Source: Serratia proteamaculans (GTDB lineage Bacteria; Pseudomonadota; Gammaproteobacteria; Enterobacterales; Enterobacteriaceae). Taken from it: a DNA stretch of 64,000 nt. The stretch spans positions 372,001 through 436,000 of the forward strand of contig NZ_SWDE01000001.1 of the NCBI RefSeq assembly GCF_013337185.1, written 5' to 3'. Each line of letters begins with the position of its first letter. Position 1 is the first letter of the stretch. The notes below the pieces were generated by a model. That model did no database searches and was not told the origin of the DNA. It saw only the letters and a list, made by a program, of their open reading frames with translations. Positions 1 to 10,732 of this stretch are shown piece by piece. Made by a program: the position numbers and the translations under genes.

Positions 1-2
1 CA

Positions 3-608
3 CTGGCGAACGCTACTGGGCGGCTGATCCTGTCAGTTGATTACCGACTGGCACCGGAACACCCTTATCCACGGCCGTTGGAGGATGTTTATCAGGCGCT
101 GTGCGGGGTCGTTGAACGGGCCGACGAGTGGGGGATTGATGTCAATCGCATGGCCGTTGGCGGTGACAGCGCCGGTGGTAATCTGGCAGCCGCCGTTACG
201 CTGTTGGCCCGCGACCGGGATGGCCCAGGGATTGAACATCAGCTGTTGCTGTATCCGGCGTTGAGTCGCGCTATGGATACGGCGAGTTATCAGGCTTATG
301 CGCAAGGTTACTTCCTGACCCGGGAGGTCATGGAGTTTTGCTGGGGGCAGTATCTGGCTGACGGAGTCCAGGGGCATGACCCTTACGCAGAACCGCTGCA
401 TGCCGAGACGTTACGGCAACTGCCACCGGCGACCATTCTGAGCTGTGAGTACGATCCGTTGCGCGATGAGGCCGAGCATTATGCCCAGCGGTTGCGTGAT
501 GATGGGGTAGCGGTGCGCTGTGAACGGCTGCCGGGCATGGTACACGCCTGTATTCATATGCTGGGGTTGACCCCGACGGCACGGTTGCTGTTCGAAAAGG
601 TTGGCTGA
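3..608 (+). CDS. alpha/beta hydrolase, HSL/family IV esterase (5' truncated by window edge)
   Basis: The open frame enters from the left edge and ends at a TGA, leaving 201 visible residues; the start lies outside the window. Early residues read SVDYRLAPEHPYP, typical of the hormone-sensitive-lipase family. The nucleophile elbow GDSAGGN follows, with the acid in SCEYDPLRDEAEHYA and the His in PGMVHACIH, so a complete Ser-Asp-His triad is visible. Known members are cytoplasmic esterases acting on short-chain esters; the substrate cannot be told here. It converges on the aldehyde dehydrogenase across a repeat element. Confidence 0.9.
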   Translation: MANATGRLILSVDYRLAPEHPYPRPLEDVYQALCGVVERADEWGIDVNRMAVGGDSAGGNLAAAVTLLARDRDGPGIEHQLLLYPALSRAMDTASYQAYAQGYFLTREVMEFCWGQYLADGVQGHDPYAEPLHAETLRQLPPATILSCEYDPLRDEAEHYAQRLRDDGVAVRCERLPGMVHACIHMLGLTPTARLLFEKVG

Positions 609-650
609 ACGAGGTCTAGGTAATGTGGACGCTGAAGCCTGAGTGAGGAT

Positions 651-703
651 CTCCCTCTCCAGGGTGAGGGGAAACAGGCAGAACCCTCTCCCAAGGGAGA
701 GGG
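651..703. repeat. intergenic GAGAGGG inverted-repeat element, copy 1 (short form)
   Basis: It carries CTCCCTCTCCAGGGTGAGGG and CCCTCTCCCAAGGGAGAGGG, each able to fold as a hairpin. The same building blocks recur near 3261-3348 and 20919-20999. This copy lies between two convergent genes and may end transcription from both. The central part is shorter than in the other two copies. Confidence 0.75.
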
Positions 704-712
704 TATTGTTAA

Positions 713-2146
713 TTAACGCCCTGCAACGGTAACAAAGCGGGTTTCCAGATAGGATTCGATGGCTTCGCTGCCGCCTTCGGTACCGTGACCGGAGTCTTTA
801 ACCCCGCCAAACGGCGTTTCCGGCAGGCCGAAACCGATATGGTTGATGCTTAGCATGCCGCTTTCCACATCCCGGCCCAACGCCGTCACCGTAGCGATGC
901 TGCGGCTGTAGGCATAGGCCGCCAGACCGTAAGGCAGACGATTGGCTTCGGCGATGGCCTCCTCATAGCTGGCGAACGGGCGCAGCAGGGCGACCGGGCC
1001 AAAGGGTTCTTCAGACATCGCTCGCGCACTCAGCGGCACGTCGCGCAATACCGTTGGTTCGAAGAAGTTGCCGGGGCCGGCCACGCGCTTGCCGCCGGTA
1101 GTGGCTTTGGCACCTTCGGCGATGGCATCCTTCACGAAGGCCTCAATGGCGTCCACGCTGCGTTGCAGTACCATCGGCCCCATGGTCACGCCGTCCTGCA
1201 GCCCATTGCCCATTTTGATTTCACGCACCGCAGCGGTGAACTTCTCGACAAAGGCCTCATAAACGCCTTGCTGGATCAGGAAGCGGGTTGGCGCGATGCA
1301 CACCTGACCGGCATTACGGAACTTGGCCAGCGCCAATTCTTTGGCAGCCGCATCAAGATCGGCATCGTCAAAAATCAGCACCGGTGCATGACCGCCCAGC
1401 TCCATGGTGGCTTTTTTCATATGCTGCCCGGCCAGCGCCGCCAAATGTTTGCCCACGCGGGTTGAACCGGTGAACGAGATTTTGCGAATGGTCGGATGCG
1501 GGATCAGGTACTCGGAGATTTCTGCCGGGGTGCCGTACACCAGTGCGATCACACCGGCAGGAATGCCCGCGTCGGCAAAGGCCCTGATCAGTTCCGCCGG
1601 GGAGGCCGGGGTTTCTTCCGGGCCTTTAATGATGATGGAACAACCCGCGGCCAACGCGGCAGACAGTTTGCGGACGATCTGGTTGATCGGGAAGTTCCAC
1701 GGGGTAAACGCGGCAACCGGCCCCACCGGCAGCTTCAGGGTTTGCTGCTGAACGTCCTGGCTGCGGGACGGGATTATCTGGCCGTAGGTGCGGCTGGCTT
1801 CGCCGGCAAACCAGTCAATCACGTCCGCCGAGTTAAGAATTTCCACCTTGGCCTGCGCCACAGGTTTGCCTTGCTCCTGGCTCATGATCGCGGCAATTTT
1901 ATCTGCACGCTCACGAAACAGTGCCGCGGCTTTACGCATCAGATTGGCCCGCTGGTAAGCGGAGGTTTCGCGCCAGACTTTAAAACCGCGTTCGGTTGCG
2001 GTCAGCGCCAGATCGAGGTCGGCTGTGGTGGCGTGTGCCACGCTGCCAATCACCTCATCGGTAGCGGGGTTGGTGACCGGCGTGGTTTTACCGGCGACTG
2101 CGTTGCGCCATTGTCCGTCGATATAGAGTTGAGTATCTGGATACAT
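713..2146 (-). CDS. NAD(P)-dependent aldehyde dehydrogenase, succinate-semialdehyde dehydrogenase-like
   Basis: A 477-residue soluble enzyme of the ALDH superfamily, oxidising an aldehyde to an acid with NAD or NADP. Visible landmarks are TPWNF (Asn151), the nucleotide-binding turn GSTRVG (about 227-232), the general base Glu249 in MELGGH and the nucleophile Cys283 in NAGQVC. Length and layout fit the GabD/Sad branch, but ALDH substrates cannot be read safely from motifs. It stands alone, divergent from an AraC regulator that may control it, and converges on the esterase. ATG start in [13 protein letters not shown], the usual N-terminal strand of this family. Confidence 0.9.
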   Translation of the reverse strand: MYPDTQLYIDGQWRNAVAGKTTPVTNPATDEVIGSVAHATTADLDLALTATERGFKVWRETSAYQRANLMRKAAALFRERADKIAAIMSQEQGKPVAQAKVEILNSADVIDWFAGEASRTYGQIIPSRSQDVQQQTLKLPVGPVAAFTPWNFPINQIVRKLSAALAAGCSIIIKGPEETPASPAELIRAFADAGIPAGVIALVYGTPAEISEYLIPHPTIRKISFTGSTRVGKHLAALAGQHMKKATMELGGHAPVLIFDDADLDAAAKELALAKFRNAGQVCIAPTRFLIQQGVYEAFVEKFTAAVREIKMGNGLQDGVTMGPMVLQRSVDAIEAFVKDAIAEGAKATTGGKRVAGPGNFFEPTVLRDVPLSARAMSEEPFGPVALLRPFASYEEAIAEANRLPYGLAAYAYSRSIATVTALGRDVESGMLSINHIGFGLPETPFGGVKDSGHGTEGGSEAIESYLETRFVTVAGR

Positions 2147-2287
2147 TGTTGCCTCTTACTTTCAGGGGGTTAAAGACAGGTTTCCCACTCTGCGGCGGGA
2201 TAATCAAGGCGTCGATGCTGACTGGCAGGCATTGAACACCGGATAAAATACCCTACGCGGAATGAACCGCAGCGTCCAGCGCACCGC

Positions 2288-3187
2288 GTGCGCCACTACT
2301 CAAACCACGTCGCTTTGACTATCATACAGCCACCAACGGCATTGAAGCAGGGCGGTACGGTGCAGGGTGTTCCAGAGCAGTTTCACTTTGAAAAAGACAG
2401 TGCGCAGTTCCGGCAGTTAGTGCAGGTGCCGGGCGTAGAGCTTTATCACGCCCATATAGAACGCTATGCCTTTGAACCCCACACCCATAATGCTTTTGCT
2501 ATCGGTACCGTTGATTTGGGTGCCGAGCGTTTCCGCTATCGTGGCGCGCAGCATCGAGCTGCCCCGGGGTCATTAGTGTTGATGAACCCGGACGAGCTGC
2601 ATACCGGTGAAGCTGAAACTCCCGGCGGCTGGAACTACCGCATGCTTTATCTGGAACCGGACACGCTGGAGCTGCTGTCGGGTGAACAGGGATTCTGGTT
2701 CACCGATGCGGTGCGCCAGGACGTGCAGGCGGCACGGCAATTGTCCGCCACGCTGGCCGCGCTGTGGCAGGCCAGCGATCCGCTGACTATTGACCATTTG
2801 CTGGCGCAGGTGGTCGATATCTTCCGACCACATAGTCAAGTGGCTCGCCCGTTAAAGGCCGAAGCGGCGCACCGGTTTGATATCGTCAAAAGTTACCTGC
2901 AGGATAACTTCTCTGCCGTAATTACTCTGGAGCAGTTGGCGGCACTGGTTTCCCTCAGCCCTTATCATTTTCTGCGTAAGTTCAAAGCCCAATACCATGT
3001 TTCCCCTCAGCAAATGCTGATGGCGATCCGCCTGTCGCAGGCCAAGCAGATGTTGGGGCGCGGAATGCCTGCGGCACAGGTCGCGGCGGCGGCGGGGTTA
3101 ACCGATCAGGCGCATTTGACCCGCGCCTTTGCTAATCGTTACGGTGTCACGCCAGTACGTTATCAAAAACAGGTTATCACCCGCTAA
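2288..3187 (+). CDS. AraC family transcriptional regulator
   Basis: About 299 residues. The N-terminal half is a cupin-type AraC-binding domain (HTHNAFAIG, then GSLVLMNPDELHTGE), which senses a small ligand. The C-terminal hundred residues hold two helix-turn-helix motifs (LEQLAALVSLSPYHFLRKFK and a second ending FANRYGVTPVRYQ). It is divergent from the aldehyde dehydrogenase across about 140 bp, so control of that gene is the simplest guess. The start is uncertain: the listed GTG has a poor ribosome site, and an in-frame GTG at 2360 behind AGGGCGG is an alternative. Confidence 0.85.
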   Translation: MRHYSNHVALTIIQPPTALKQGGTVQGVPEQFHFEKDSAQFRQLVQVPGVELYHAHIERYAFEPHTHNAFAIGTVDLGAERFRYRGAQHRAAPGSLVLMNPDELHTGEAETPGGWNYRMLYLEPDTLELLSGEQGFWFTDAVRQDVQAARQLSATLAALWQASDPLTIDHLLAQVVDIFRPHSQVARPLKAEAAHRFDIVKSYLQDNFSAVITLEQLAALVSLSPYHFLRKFKAQYHVSPQQMLMAIRLSQAKQMLGRGMPAAQVAAAAGLTDQAHLTRAFANRYGVTPVRYQKQVITR

Positions 3188-3260
3188 AACAGCAACCTGC
3201 TACAATATTTCCCCGCATCAGTGAGCTAGGCTGTCCTCTAACGCCGGCCAGTTGGATTTC

Positions 3261-3348
3261 TCCCTCTCCAGGGGGAGAGGGCCGGGGTGAGGGGGCTTTC
3301 GCGTCGGTATGTCTCCCCTCACCCTAACCCTCTCCCAAAGGAGAGGGG
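3261..3348. repeat. intergenic GAGAGGG inverted-repeat element, copy 2
   Basis: Two hairpin modules lie back to back. The left arm holds TCCCTCTCC, GGGGAGAGGG and GGGGTGAGGGGG; the right arm holds CCCCTCACCCTAACCCTCTCC and AAAGGAGAGGGG. The arms are near-complementary, so the element could also fold as one long cruciform. It sits between two genes reading the same way. Confidence 0.8.
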
Positions 3349-3396
3349 ATTTAAGCCTGACCTCTGGTTTTATTCACGGGTTCTGATGGAGTCACT

Positions 3397-4362
3397 ATGT
3401 TTGTTGGCGTGTTATTTGCCCTGGCTGCCGGGCTGATGTGGGGGCTGATTTTTGTCGGCCCTTTATTGATCCCTGACTACCCGGCGGCGTTGCAGTCTAC
3501 CGGGCGTTATCTGGCCTTTGGCCTGATTGCCTTGCCGCCGGCGTGGCTCGATCGTCAGCGTCTGAAAAAGTTACATCGTAACGATTGGCTGGAGGCGCTG
3601 AAGCTGACGGCGATCGGTAACCTGCTGTATTACCTGTGCCTGGCCAGCGCCATTCAGCGCACCGGGGCACCGGTATCCACCATGATTATCGGCACGCTGC
3701 CGGTGGTGATCTCGGTGACCGCCAACCTGTTTTACAGCCGGCACGACGGGCGACTCTCCTGGCGCAAGCTGACACCGGCGCTGATATTAATCGCCTGTGG
3801 ACTGGCGCTGGTTAACGTTGCCGAGTTGCGGGGTAATACGGCACCGATCGATGTCTGGCGTTATACCAGTGGGCTTGGGCTGGCATTGCTGGCGGTGGCT
3901 TGCTGGACCTGGTTCCCGCTGCGCAATGCCCGCTGGCTGCGAAACAATCCGAGCCAAAGGCCTGCCACCTGGGCAACCGCGCAAGGGCTGGTCACCTTGC
4001 CGCTGGCGTTGGTGGGTTATCTGTTGGTTTGCGGGCAATTGGCTTTAACCCAGCCGACGTTTGCGCTGCCGTTTGGGCCAAGGCCGGAGGTGTTTGTCCC
4101 CTTGATGATCGCCATTGGCATGCTGTGCTCGTGGATTGGCGCCCTGTGCTGGAATGAGGCGAGTCAACGCTTGCCGACGGTATTGGTGGGGCCGCTGATC
4201 GTCTTCGAAATACTGGCCGGACTGGCTTACACCTTTATGCTGCGTCAGGCCTGGCCACCGTTGTTGACGCTGGGCGGGATTAGCTGCCTGATTATCGGCG
4301 TGATTTATGCGATGCGAATCAAGCCGCAGCCGGTGGTGGTGGCTTTGGCCACCAAAGAGTGA
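3397..4362 (+). CDS. DMT superfamily transporter, EamA-type (10 predicted membrane spans)
   Basis: A 321-residue, strongly hydrophobic protein of the drug/metabolite transporter superfamily. It shows the usual duplicated EamA organisation: a first half beginning VLFALAAGLMWGLIFVGPLL and a second half from about residue 150 (GLGLALLAVACWTWFPL). Members sit in the inner membrane and export amino acids or other small metabolites; no substrate is suggested here. It is preceded by repeat copy 2 and converges on the EF-G gene with a shared hairpin. Confidence 0.88.
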   Translation: MFVGVLFALAAGLMWGLIFVGPLLIPDYPAALQSTGRYLAFGLIALPPAWLDRQRLKKLHRNDWLEALKLTAIGNLLYYLCLASAIQRTGAPVSTMIIGTLPVVISVTANLFYSRHDGRLSWRKLTPALILIACGLALVNVAELRGNTAPIDVWRYTSGLGLALLAVACWTWFPLRNARWLRNNPSQRPATWATAQGLVTLPLALVGYLLVCGQLALTQPTFALPFGPRPEVFVPLMIAIGMLCSWIGALCWNEASQRLPTVLVGPLIVFEILAGLAYTFMLRQAWPPLLTLGGISCLIIGVIYAMRIKPQPVVVALATKE

Positions 4363-4363
4363 A

Positions 4364-4386
4364 GCCTGCCGCTGGCAGCGGCAGGC
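4364..4386. terminator. GC-rich hairpin between convergent genes
   Basis: Perfect 9-bp stem GCCTGCCGC / GCGGCAGGC with a 5-base loop, lying just after the EamA stop and just before the EF-G stop on the other strand. There is little T-tract on either side, so it may be a weak bidirectional terminator. Confidence 0.6.
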
Positions 4387-4393
4387 AGTCAAC

Positions 4394-6499
4394 TCAAGAT
4401 TTCCGGTGATGAATGATCTCTTCGGCCACGTTGCGCGGTGCCTCTGCGTAGTGGCTGAATTCCATGGTGTAGGTTGCGCGGCCCTGCGACATCGAACGCA
4501 GCGTGGTTGAATAGCCGAACATCTCGGATAACGGCACCTTGGCGTGGATCTCCTTACCGCCGCCGCCCGGAATGTCCTCCATGCCTTGCACCAGACCGCG
4601 CCGCGATGACAGGTCGCCCATGACGCTACCGGCGTAATCCTCGGGTGTTTCCACTTCTACCGACATGATCGGCTCGAGGATAACCGGGTCGGCCTGGCGA
4701 CAGGCTTCTTTAAAGCCGAAGATCGCCGCCATGCGGAAAGCCTGTTCCGAAGAGTCGACGTCGTGGTAGGAGCCGAAGGTCAGGTGAACCTTGACATCCA
4801 CCACCTGATAACCGGCCAGCACGCCGGTATTCAGCGCCTCCAGCACGCCTTTTTTTACCGCCGGGATAAACTCGCCCGGGATCACGCCGCCCTTGATCTC
4901 ATCGAAAAACTCGAAGCCCTTGCCCGGCTCATTGGGTTCCACGGTAAATACCACATGGCCGTACTGGCCTTTACCCCCTGACTGGCGCACGAACTTGCCT
5001 TCCACATCGGTCACGCGCTTGCGGATGGTTTCGCGGTAAGACACCTGCGGTTTGCCGGTGGTGGTCGCGACGCCAAACTCACGGCGCATGCGGTCGACGA
5101 TGATTTCCAGGTGCAGCTCACCCATACCGTAAATAATGGTTTGGCCGGAATCCTCGTCTGTGCGAACGCGGAACGACGGATCTTCCGAAGAGAGGCGCTG
5201 CAGGGCAATCCCCATTCTTTCCTGATCGGCCTTGGTTTTAGGCTCAATCGCCTGGGCGATCACCGGCTCAGGGAACACCATTTTTTCCAGTGTGATAATG
5301 GCGTTAGGATCACACAGCGTGTCACCGGTGGTGACGTCTTTTAGCCCCACGCAAGCGGCGATATCACCGGCGTGCAGTTCCTCGACATCTTTACGGTCAT
5401 TGGCGTGCATTTGTACGATGCGGCCAATGCGTTCTTTCTTGTCTTTCACCGGGTTATAGACGCTGCTGCCTTTGGTCAGCACGCCGGAATAGACCCGCAC
5501 GAAGGTCAGTTGGCCGACGAAGGGGTCGGTCATCAACTTAAACGCCAGCGCCGAGAATTTTTCGTCGTCGGCGGCCCGGCGAATGACAATGTTGTCTCGC
5601 TCGTCATGGCCTTCCATCGGTGGAACATCAAGCGGCGAAGGCATCAGTTCAATCACCGCATCCAGCATGCGCTGCACGCCCTTGTTACGGAAGGCCGAGC
5701 CGCACAGCATTGGCTGAATTTCGCCGGCCACGGTGCGCAGACGCAGACCACGGACGATCTCTTCTTCGCTCAACGGCATCTGATTGAGGTATTTGTCCAT
5801 CAGCTCTTCCGAGCCTTCGGCGGCGGCTTCGATCATTTTATCCCGCCATTCCTGCGCGGAGTCGCGCAGTTCGGCCGGGATCTCTTCAAAGCTGAAGCTC
5901 ATGCCTTGTGTTGCCTCATCCCACAGGATGGCCTTCATGCGCACCAAATCCACCACGCCGGTGAAATGGTCTTCGGCACCAATCGGGATAACGATCGGCA
6001 CCGGGTTGGCTTTCAGCCGTTCGATCATCATTTTGCGCACGCGGAAAAAGTCGGCACCCACTCGGTCCATTTTATTGACGAATGCCAGCCGCGGGACCTT
6101 GTACTTATTGGCCTGACGCCAGACGGTCTCCGATTGCGGCTGTACGCCGCCCACCGAGTCATAGACCATCACCGCGCCATCCAGCACTCGCATCGAGCGC
6201 TCGACCTCAATGGTGAAATCCACGTGTCCTGGGGTGTCGATAATATTGATGCGGTGCTGCGGATAATTATGCTGCATGCCGTTCCAGAAGCAGGTGGTTG
6301 CCGCCGAGGTAATGGTAATCCCACGTTCCTGCTCCTGTGCCATCCAGTCCATGGTGGCGGCGCCGTCGTGGACTTCGCCCAGCTTGTGACTGACCCCGGT
6401 GTAAAACAGAATCCGCTCGGTGGTGGTGGTTTTGCCGGCATCGATGTGCGCCGAGATGCCGATATTGCGGTAGCGTTCAAGGGGGGTAGTACGTGCCAT
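4394..6499 (-). CDS. fusA: elongation factor G, second copy outside the str operon
   Basis: A 701-residue translational GTPase that moves tRNA and mRNA on the ribosome. All G motifs are intact: [13 protein letters not shown] (G1), DTPGHVDF (G3), NKMD (G4) and GSAF (G5). The domain IV tip [10 protein letters not shown] is also conserved, so it should be active rather than a GTPase-dead paralogue. It has no rpsL, rpsG or tuf beside it, unlike the normal enterobacterial fusA. The C-terminal end ([29 protein letters not shown]) differs from the E. coli pattern and to me looks more like betaproteobacterial EF-G, which could mean transfer; that is an inference from memory. ATG preceded by AAAGG. 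Confidence 0.93.
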   Translation of the reverse strand: MARTTPLERYRNIGISAHIDAGKTTTTERILFYTGVSHKLGEVHDGAATMDWMAQEQERGITITSAATTCFWNGMQHNYPQHRINIIDTPGHVDFTIEVERSMRVLDGAVMVYDSVGGVQPQSETVWRQANKYKVPRLAFVNKMDRVGADFFRVRKMMIERLKANPVPIVIPIGAEDHFTGVVDLVRMKAILWDEATQGMSFSFEEIPAELRDSAQEWRDKMIEAAAEGSEELMDKYLNQMPLSEEEIVRGLRLRTVAGEIQPMLCGSAFRNKGVQRMLDAVIELMPSPLDVPPMEGHDERDNIVIRRAADDEKFSALAFKLMTDPFVGQLTFVRVYSGVLTKGSSVYNPVKDKKERIGRIVQMHANDRKDVEELHAGDIAACVGLKDVTTGDTLCDPNAIITLEKMVFPEPVIAQAIEPKTKADQERMGIALQRLSSEDPSFRVRTDEDSGQTIIYGMGELHLEIIVDRMRREFGVATTTGKPQVSYRETIRKRVTDVEGKFVRQSGGKGQYGHVVFTVEPNEPGKGFEFFDEIKGGVIPGEFIPAVKKGVLEALNTGVLAGYQVVDVKVHLTFGSYHDVDSSEQAFRMAAIFGFKEACRQADPVILEPIMSVEVETPEDYAGSVMGDLSSRRGLVQGMEDIPGGGGKEIHAKVPLSEMFGYSTTLRSMSQGRATYTMEFSHYAEAPRNVAEEIIHHRKS

Positions 6500-6690
6500 A
6501 ATTAACCTTTCTTAGCCGCGATAAACCGCTGCGGCTTAAACAGTATGAATAATTATGATAATCCTCTGTGGGTTATCTCCGGACGGGTGAATGTTTACAC
6601 CGATCACAGACTAATCGTAGTTGATGAAAGGGGTTTTGGTATTCGATGGCTGCGATAGGTTTTTTCGTTCGGGCGTGTCGGCACAAGATT

Positions 6691-6718
6691 AAAGAACAAA
6701 GGGGCGGTAAGCCCCCTT
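6691..6718 (-). terminator. rho-independent terminator of sfuABC
   Basis: On the minus strand a stem AAGGGGGGC / GCCCCTT is followed by TTGTTCTTTAAT. It lies directly after the sfuC stop, as expected for the operon end. Confidence 0.7.
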
Positions 6719-6724
6719 GATGGT

Positions 6725-7762
6725 CTACTCGGCAAAGATATGCGCCTGTCCGATGATGTTCAGATTGACGTGTGAACCGGGGCGGAGACCTTCGCGGCTG
6801 ATGGTTTTAATCTCGATCGCGGTATTACTGTCGGTCATGTGCAGGTTTAAGGTCGAGACAAAACCGGCAAAATCAATACCGGTCACCACCGCCTGGCTCT
6901 GCTGCTGTGGTTCGGACTGGCTAATCTGGATCTGCTCAGGACGAAGCATGATGCGAGCCGGGCCACGGCGCTGACGATCGTCAACGGCAATCCGTCCTAA
7001 CGCACAATCGGCCCAGCCTTGTTCCAGCTCAGCGGAAAGTACCAGCGTTTCGCCTAAAAAGGTGGCGGTCGGTTCGTCCACCGGCCTTAAGTAAAGATCT
7101 TGCGGCGGCCCGACCTGCGCCAAGCGGCCATTGCGCATTACCGCTACCTGATCGGCAAACGACAAGGCTTCGGTTTGATCGTGGGTCACCAGAATCGACG
7201 CGACTTTGGCTTCGGCCAGCAGTTCCGCCACCGCTTTGCGGGTCGCGGCCCGCAGGCCGGTATCCAGCGCGGAGAAGGGTTCGTCCAGCAACATCAACTT
7301 GGGTTGCTGAGACAGCGCACGGGCCAGCGCCACACGCTGTTGCTGACCACCGGAAAGCTCATGCGGCCACAGTGCCCCCAGGCGGCGATCCAGCGCCACC
7401 ATCTCCATCAGGGCATCAATACGCAATTGCTTGTCACGCTTGCTGCCCTTCAGGCCGAAACCGATATTGCCGGCTACGGTAAAGTGCGGGAATAACGCGC
7501 CGTCCTGGGGGACAAAACCAATGCCACGCAGGTGTGCCGGCACCCAGCCGCTGCCGTTGGCCATCGCTTGTCCTTGCAGCATCACCTGGCCGCTGTCCGG
7601 AATTTCAAAACCGGCGATAATACGCAACAGGGTGGTTTTCCCCGAGCCGGAAGGGCCGACAATCGCCGTGCGGCTGCCCTGTGCCACGTTTAAATCAACA
7701 TGCTCCAGCACCTTGACCGAGTTATAGGATTTACCGATGCCTTGCAGTTCAAGCGTGCTCAT
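6725..7762 (-). CDS. sfuC: iron(III) ABC transporter ATP-binding protein SfuC
   Basis: 345-residue ABC ATPase of the FbpC/SfuC group. Walker A is GPSGSGKTT (about 38-46), the signature [15 protein letters not shown], Walker [13 protein letters not shown] and the switch His is in [12 protein letters not shown]-terminal regulatory region of about 100 residues follows, ending AHIFAE. It energises uptake of unchelated ferric iron through SfuB. The start overlaps the sfuB stop by four bases (ATGA), so the two are translationally coupled. It is the last gene of the operon and is followed by a terminator. Confidence 0.95.
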   Translation of the reverse strand: MSTLELQGIGKSYNSVKVLEHVDLNVAQGSRTAIVGPSGSGKTTLLRIIAGFEIPDSGQVMLQGQAMANGSGWVPAHLRGIGFVPQDGALFPHFTVAGNIGFGLKGSKRDKQLRIDALMEMVALDRRLGALWPHELSGGQQQRVALARALSQQPKLMLLDEPFSALDTGLRAATRKAVAELLAEAKVASILVTHDQTEALSFADQVAVMRNGRLAQVGPPQDLYLRPVDEPTATFLGETLVLSAELEQGWADCALGRIAVDDRQRRGPARIMLRPEQIQISQSEPQQQSQAVVTGIDFAGFVSTLNLHMTDSNTAIEIKTISREGLRPGSHVNLNIIGQAHIFAE

Positions 7763-9342
7763 AATCCCGCCGTACGTTTGGATTGAGAATAAAGAAGCCA
7801 GGTCAGTGGCAACGACAACACCACCATAATCAGGGCGTAGGGTGCGGCCGCCACATAGTCTATCTCGCTGGTCAGCGCCCAGAAGCCGGTGGCCAGCGTG
7901 CGGGTACCGTTGGGGGCCAGCAGCAGCGTGGCGGTCAGCTCATTGGCGATCGCCAAAAACACCAATGCGGCACCGGCGGCGGCACCGGGGGCTGCCAGAC
8001 GCAGCGTGGTGCTCCATAATGCTGCCGCCGGCGAGCGGCCGAGGCTACGGGCCACGTTTTCCAGCTCGACCGGTGCCTGGGCAATACCCGCGCGCAGGTT
8101 GATCAACGCCCGTGGCATAAACATCAGCAAGTAGGCCAGCAGCAGGGTGATTTCAGTCTGATAAATCGGCCGGAAGCTGTGAATGGTGATGGTCACCAGC
8201 GCCAGTGCCACCACAATGCCGGGCAGTGAACTGGTGATGTAATTACAGCCTTCCAAGACCCGATACAGCCGTGCCGGGTAGCGTACCGACAGCCAGGCCA
8301 TAGGGATCGCGCACAGCGTGATCAGCAGCGCACCGCTGGCGGCCAGTGACAGTGTTTGCAGCAAGGCAGGCAGCAATTCGCTGTTGCGCCACACTTCAAC
8401 GCCGCCCAAGGTCAACCAGCGGGCCAGGGTGATAAAAGGCACGCCCAGCGCCAACGCGGTGAGGCTCAGGGGCAGCAGCAGGCCGAACAGGGTGGTGATG
8501 GGCCCAAGGCGATAAGCCGTTTGACTGCGCGCGCTGCCTGAACCGACGCGGGCATAACGCGCTCGCCCACGGCTGATGGCTTCCAGCATCAATAATCCCA
8601 GGCAGCACAGCACCAGCACCCCAGCCAACATATTGGCCGCCGGGCCGTTAAAGGTCGACTGGAACTGATCGAAAATAGCGGTGGTGAAGGTGTCAAAGCG
8701 GATCATCGCATACAGGCCGTATTCGGCCAGCAGGTGCAGTGCGATCAGCAGCGAACCGCCCCAAACGGCCAGCTTTAGCTGTGGCAGCACCACGCGGAAA
8801 AACACCGCCAGCGGACGAGTACCCAGTGAGGTGGCGACGTCTTCAATACCGGGATCCAACCGGCGTAATACCGCCGCGGTGGGCAGATAAATAAAGGGGA
8901 AGTAGGCGATGACCGAAATAAACACCCCGGCCCCCAACCCATGCATCGAAGGCATCAGGCTGATCCAGGCATAGCTTTGCACGAATGCCGGCACCGCGAG
9001 TGGTGCGGTGGCCAATAATGACCAGATGCGACGGCCCGGCAGCGTGGTGCGTTCGGTTAGCCAGGCCAGCGCGACCCCCAGAATGGCGCAAATCGGCAGC
9101 GTGAACACCACCAACAGCAGAGTATTGAGCAGCAGTTCGGCCACCCGGGGGCGGAATACCAGCGCTTTTACCGTTGGCCAACCGGTTTCAAACGCCACGC
9201 TAATGACAAACCCCAGCGGCAATAGCGCCAGCAGGGAGAGTAAAATGGCGACCGCCACGATAAACAACCCGGGCCGTTGATGGCGGCGGGCCGAAGTATA
9301 CCGTGGCTTTAAGCCGGCGGCGTTGAAACCTGTATTCGACAT
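7759..9342 (-). CDS. sfuB: iron(III) ABC transporter permease SfuB
   Basis: A double-length permease carrying two binding-protein-dependent transport domains, each with about six spans; the EAA-type loops appear as [21 protein letters not shown] and [19 protein letters not shown] place the start at the ATG giving [12 protein letters not shown], 527 residues, the length known for SfuB; an in-frame TTG 24 bases upstream would add eight residues. It forms the inner-membrane path for ferric iron handed over by SfuA. It lies between sfuA (33-bp gap) and sfuC (4-bp overlap). Confidence 0.94.
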   Translation of the reverse strand: MSNTGFNAAGLKPRYTSARRHQRPGLFIVAVAILLSLLALLPLGFVISVAFETGWPTVKALVFRPRVAELLLNTLLLVVFTLPICAILGVALAWLTERTTLPGRRIWSLLATAPLAVPAFVQSYAWISLMPSMHGLGAGVFISVIAYFPFIYLPTAAVLRRLDPGIEDVATSLGTRPLAVFFRVVLPQLKLAVWGGSLLIALHLLAEYGLYAMIRFDTFTTAIFDQFQSTFNGPAANMLAGVLVLCCLGLLMLEAISRGRARYARVGSGSARSQTAYRLGPITTLFGLLLPLSLTALALGVPFITLARWLTLGGVEVWRNSELLPALLQTLSLAASGALLITLCAIPMAWLSVRYPARLYRVLEGCNYITSSLPGIVVALALVTITIHSFRPIYQTEITLLLAYLLMFMPRALINLRAGIAQAPVELENVARSLGRSPAAALWSTTLRLAAPGAAAGAALVFLAIANELTATLLLAPNGTRTLATGFWALTSEIDYVAAAPYALIMVVLSLPLTWLLYSQSKRTAGL

Positions 9343-9375
9343 AGGGCTAAAAACTCTCTGTACCAATCAACCGGC

Positions 9376-10392
9376 TTACATCAGCCCGGCTTGAGTCATC
9401 AGTTCGACCACTTTTTTACCGTTCAATGCAGAAGCGTCAACCTTTGGTGCGTCCAGTTCTTTCAGCGGAACCAGTTTCGGATTAGAAGCCGCGTTGACGC
9501 CAACCGCATATTCGAAAGCGTTGTTGGTGCGCAGGATCTCCTGGCCGTTTTTACCGGTGATCCACTTAACGAATTCTTGCGCCTGTTTTTGGTGCTTGCT
9601 GGAGGCCAGTACGCCACCACCGGAGATGCTGACGAACGCACCCGGATCCTGATGTTTGAAGTAGTAAAGCTTGATATTTTTGCTGTTCTCGCCGGTCTTG
9701 GCGCCGTCAACGAACGGATAATAATGGTAGATCACGCCACTGTCGATTTGGCCGGCATTGACCGCTTTCATGACGGTACTGTTGCCTTTATAAGCGGTGA
9801 AGTTGGTTTTCATCGCTTTCAGCCATTCCAGCGTGGCTTTTTCGCCTTTCAGCTCCAGCAGTGCGCTGACGATCGCCTGGAAGTCTGCCCCTGAAGGCGA
9901 GGCGGCCCAGCGGCCTTTCCATTCTGGCTTGGCCAGATCCAGCAGCGACTTGGGCAACTGCGCCTCGGTCAGCTTCGCCGGGTTATAGACGAACACCGTT
10001 GAACGGGCGGCAATGCCAATCCAGCGGCCGTGTTGCGGACGATACTGAGGTTCGACCTGTGCTAGCGTCGCAGCATCCAGCGGGGCAAACAGCTTGGCGT
10101 TATCCACCAATACCATCGCCGGGGAGTTTTCCGTTAAAAAAACGTCGGCAGGGGATGCGCTGCCTTCTTGCACCAGTTGGTTGCCCAACTCGCTGTCGCC
10201 GCCGTTACGCAGGGTCACTTTAATGCCGGTGTCTTTGGTAAAACCGTCCACCCAGGATTTCACCAGGTTTTCGTGTTGGGCGTTATAAATAACAATGCCT
10301 TCATCCGGGGACGCCGCATTGGCCGAGAAGGCCAGCATCATGGACGATGCCAACAGGGCAATCGGGCCGAGAGAAGAGAAACGCAGCTTCAT
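9376..10392 (-). CDS. sfuA: periplasmic iron(III)-binding protein SfuA
   Basis: 338 residues with a clear signal peptide (MKLRFSSLGPIALLASSMMLAFSANA). The mature part begins ASPDEGIVIYNAQHE and contains the paired tyrosines of GVIYHYYPF that bind ferric ion in this class of transferrin-like binding protein. It reads almost like the published Serratia marcescens SfuA. First gene of sfuABC, which brings Fe3+ across the inner membrane without a siderophore; a Fur-box-like site lies about 90 bp upstream. Confidence 0.96.
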   Translation of the reverse strand: MKLRFSSLGPIALLASSMMLAFSANAASPDEGIVIYNAQHENLVKSWVDGFTKDTGIKVTLRNGGDSELGNQLVQEGSASPADVFLTENSPAMVLVDNAKLFAPLDAATLAQVEPQYRPQHGRWIGIAARSTVFVYNPAKLTEAQLPKSLLDLAKPEWKGRWAASPSGADFQAIVSALLELKGEKATLEWLKAMKTNFTAYKGNSTVMKAVNAGQIDSGVIYHYYPFVDGAKTGENSKNIKLYYFKHQDPGAFVSISGGGVLASSKHQKQAQEFVKWITGKNGQEILRTNNAFEYAVGVNAASNPKLVPLKELDAPKVDASALNGKKVVELMTQAGLM

Positions 10393-10479
10393 ACAGTCAT
10401 CCTTATTTAGAGAGTGCAGAGAAGAAATGCTAATTGTGACAAACGGACGTTGGGAGCCATGATTGTATATAAGAACATT

Positions 10480-10498
10480 AATAATGATAGTGAAAACG
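10480..10498 (-). promoter_or_regulatory. Fur-box-like site in the sfuA promoter
   Basis: AATAATGATAGTGAAAACG matches 12 of 19 positions of the Fur consensus GATAATGATAATCATTATC. It lies in the 340-bp gap between sfuA and the divergent OppA-like gene. Iron repression of sfuABC is established in Serratia marcescens, which supports the call; nothing else was recognised in this gap. Confidence 0.6.
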
Positions 10499-10732
10499 AT
10501 TCGTATTAATTTATTTTTGGTTTTAGCTCAATAATTATCTCGTCTTAAGGAAAAATTAAGCTTTTAGAATGTTACCCAGCCATGGCAGGGGGCTATTTAT
10601 TTGAATATGAAAGAAATTCACGTTGTTTGAGGAATGCTGTTTTGGTTATGAGTCATAGCGTTTAATCATTTAATTTATTCAACTGCTTCAAGGTATATAT
10701 ACGTCGACAAAACACCAATAAGGGATATCGAC

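Noticed and set aside
5372-6505. 377-codon plus-strand open frame opposite EF-G
   Set aside because: Composition is His- and Phe-rich without any domain, and the opposite strand codes for a conserved EF-G.
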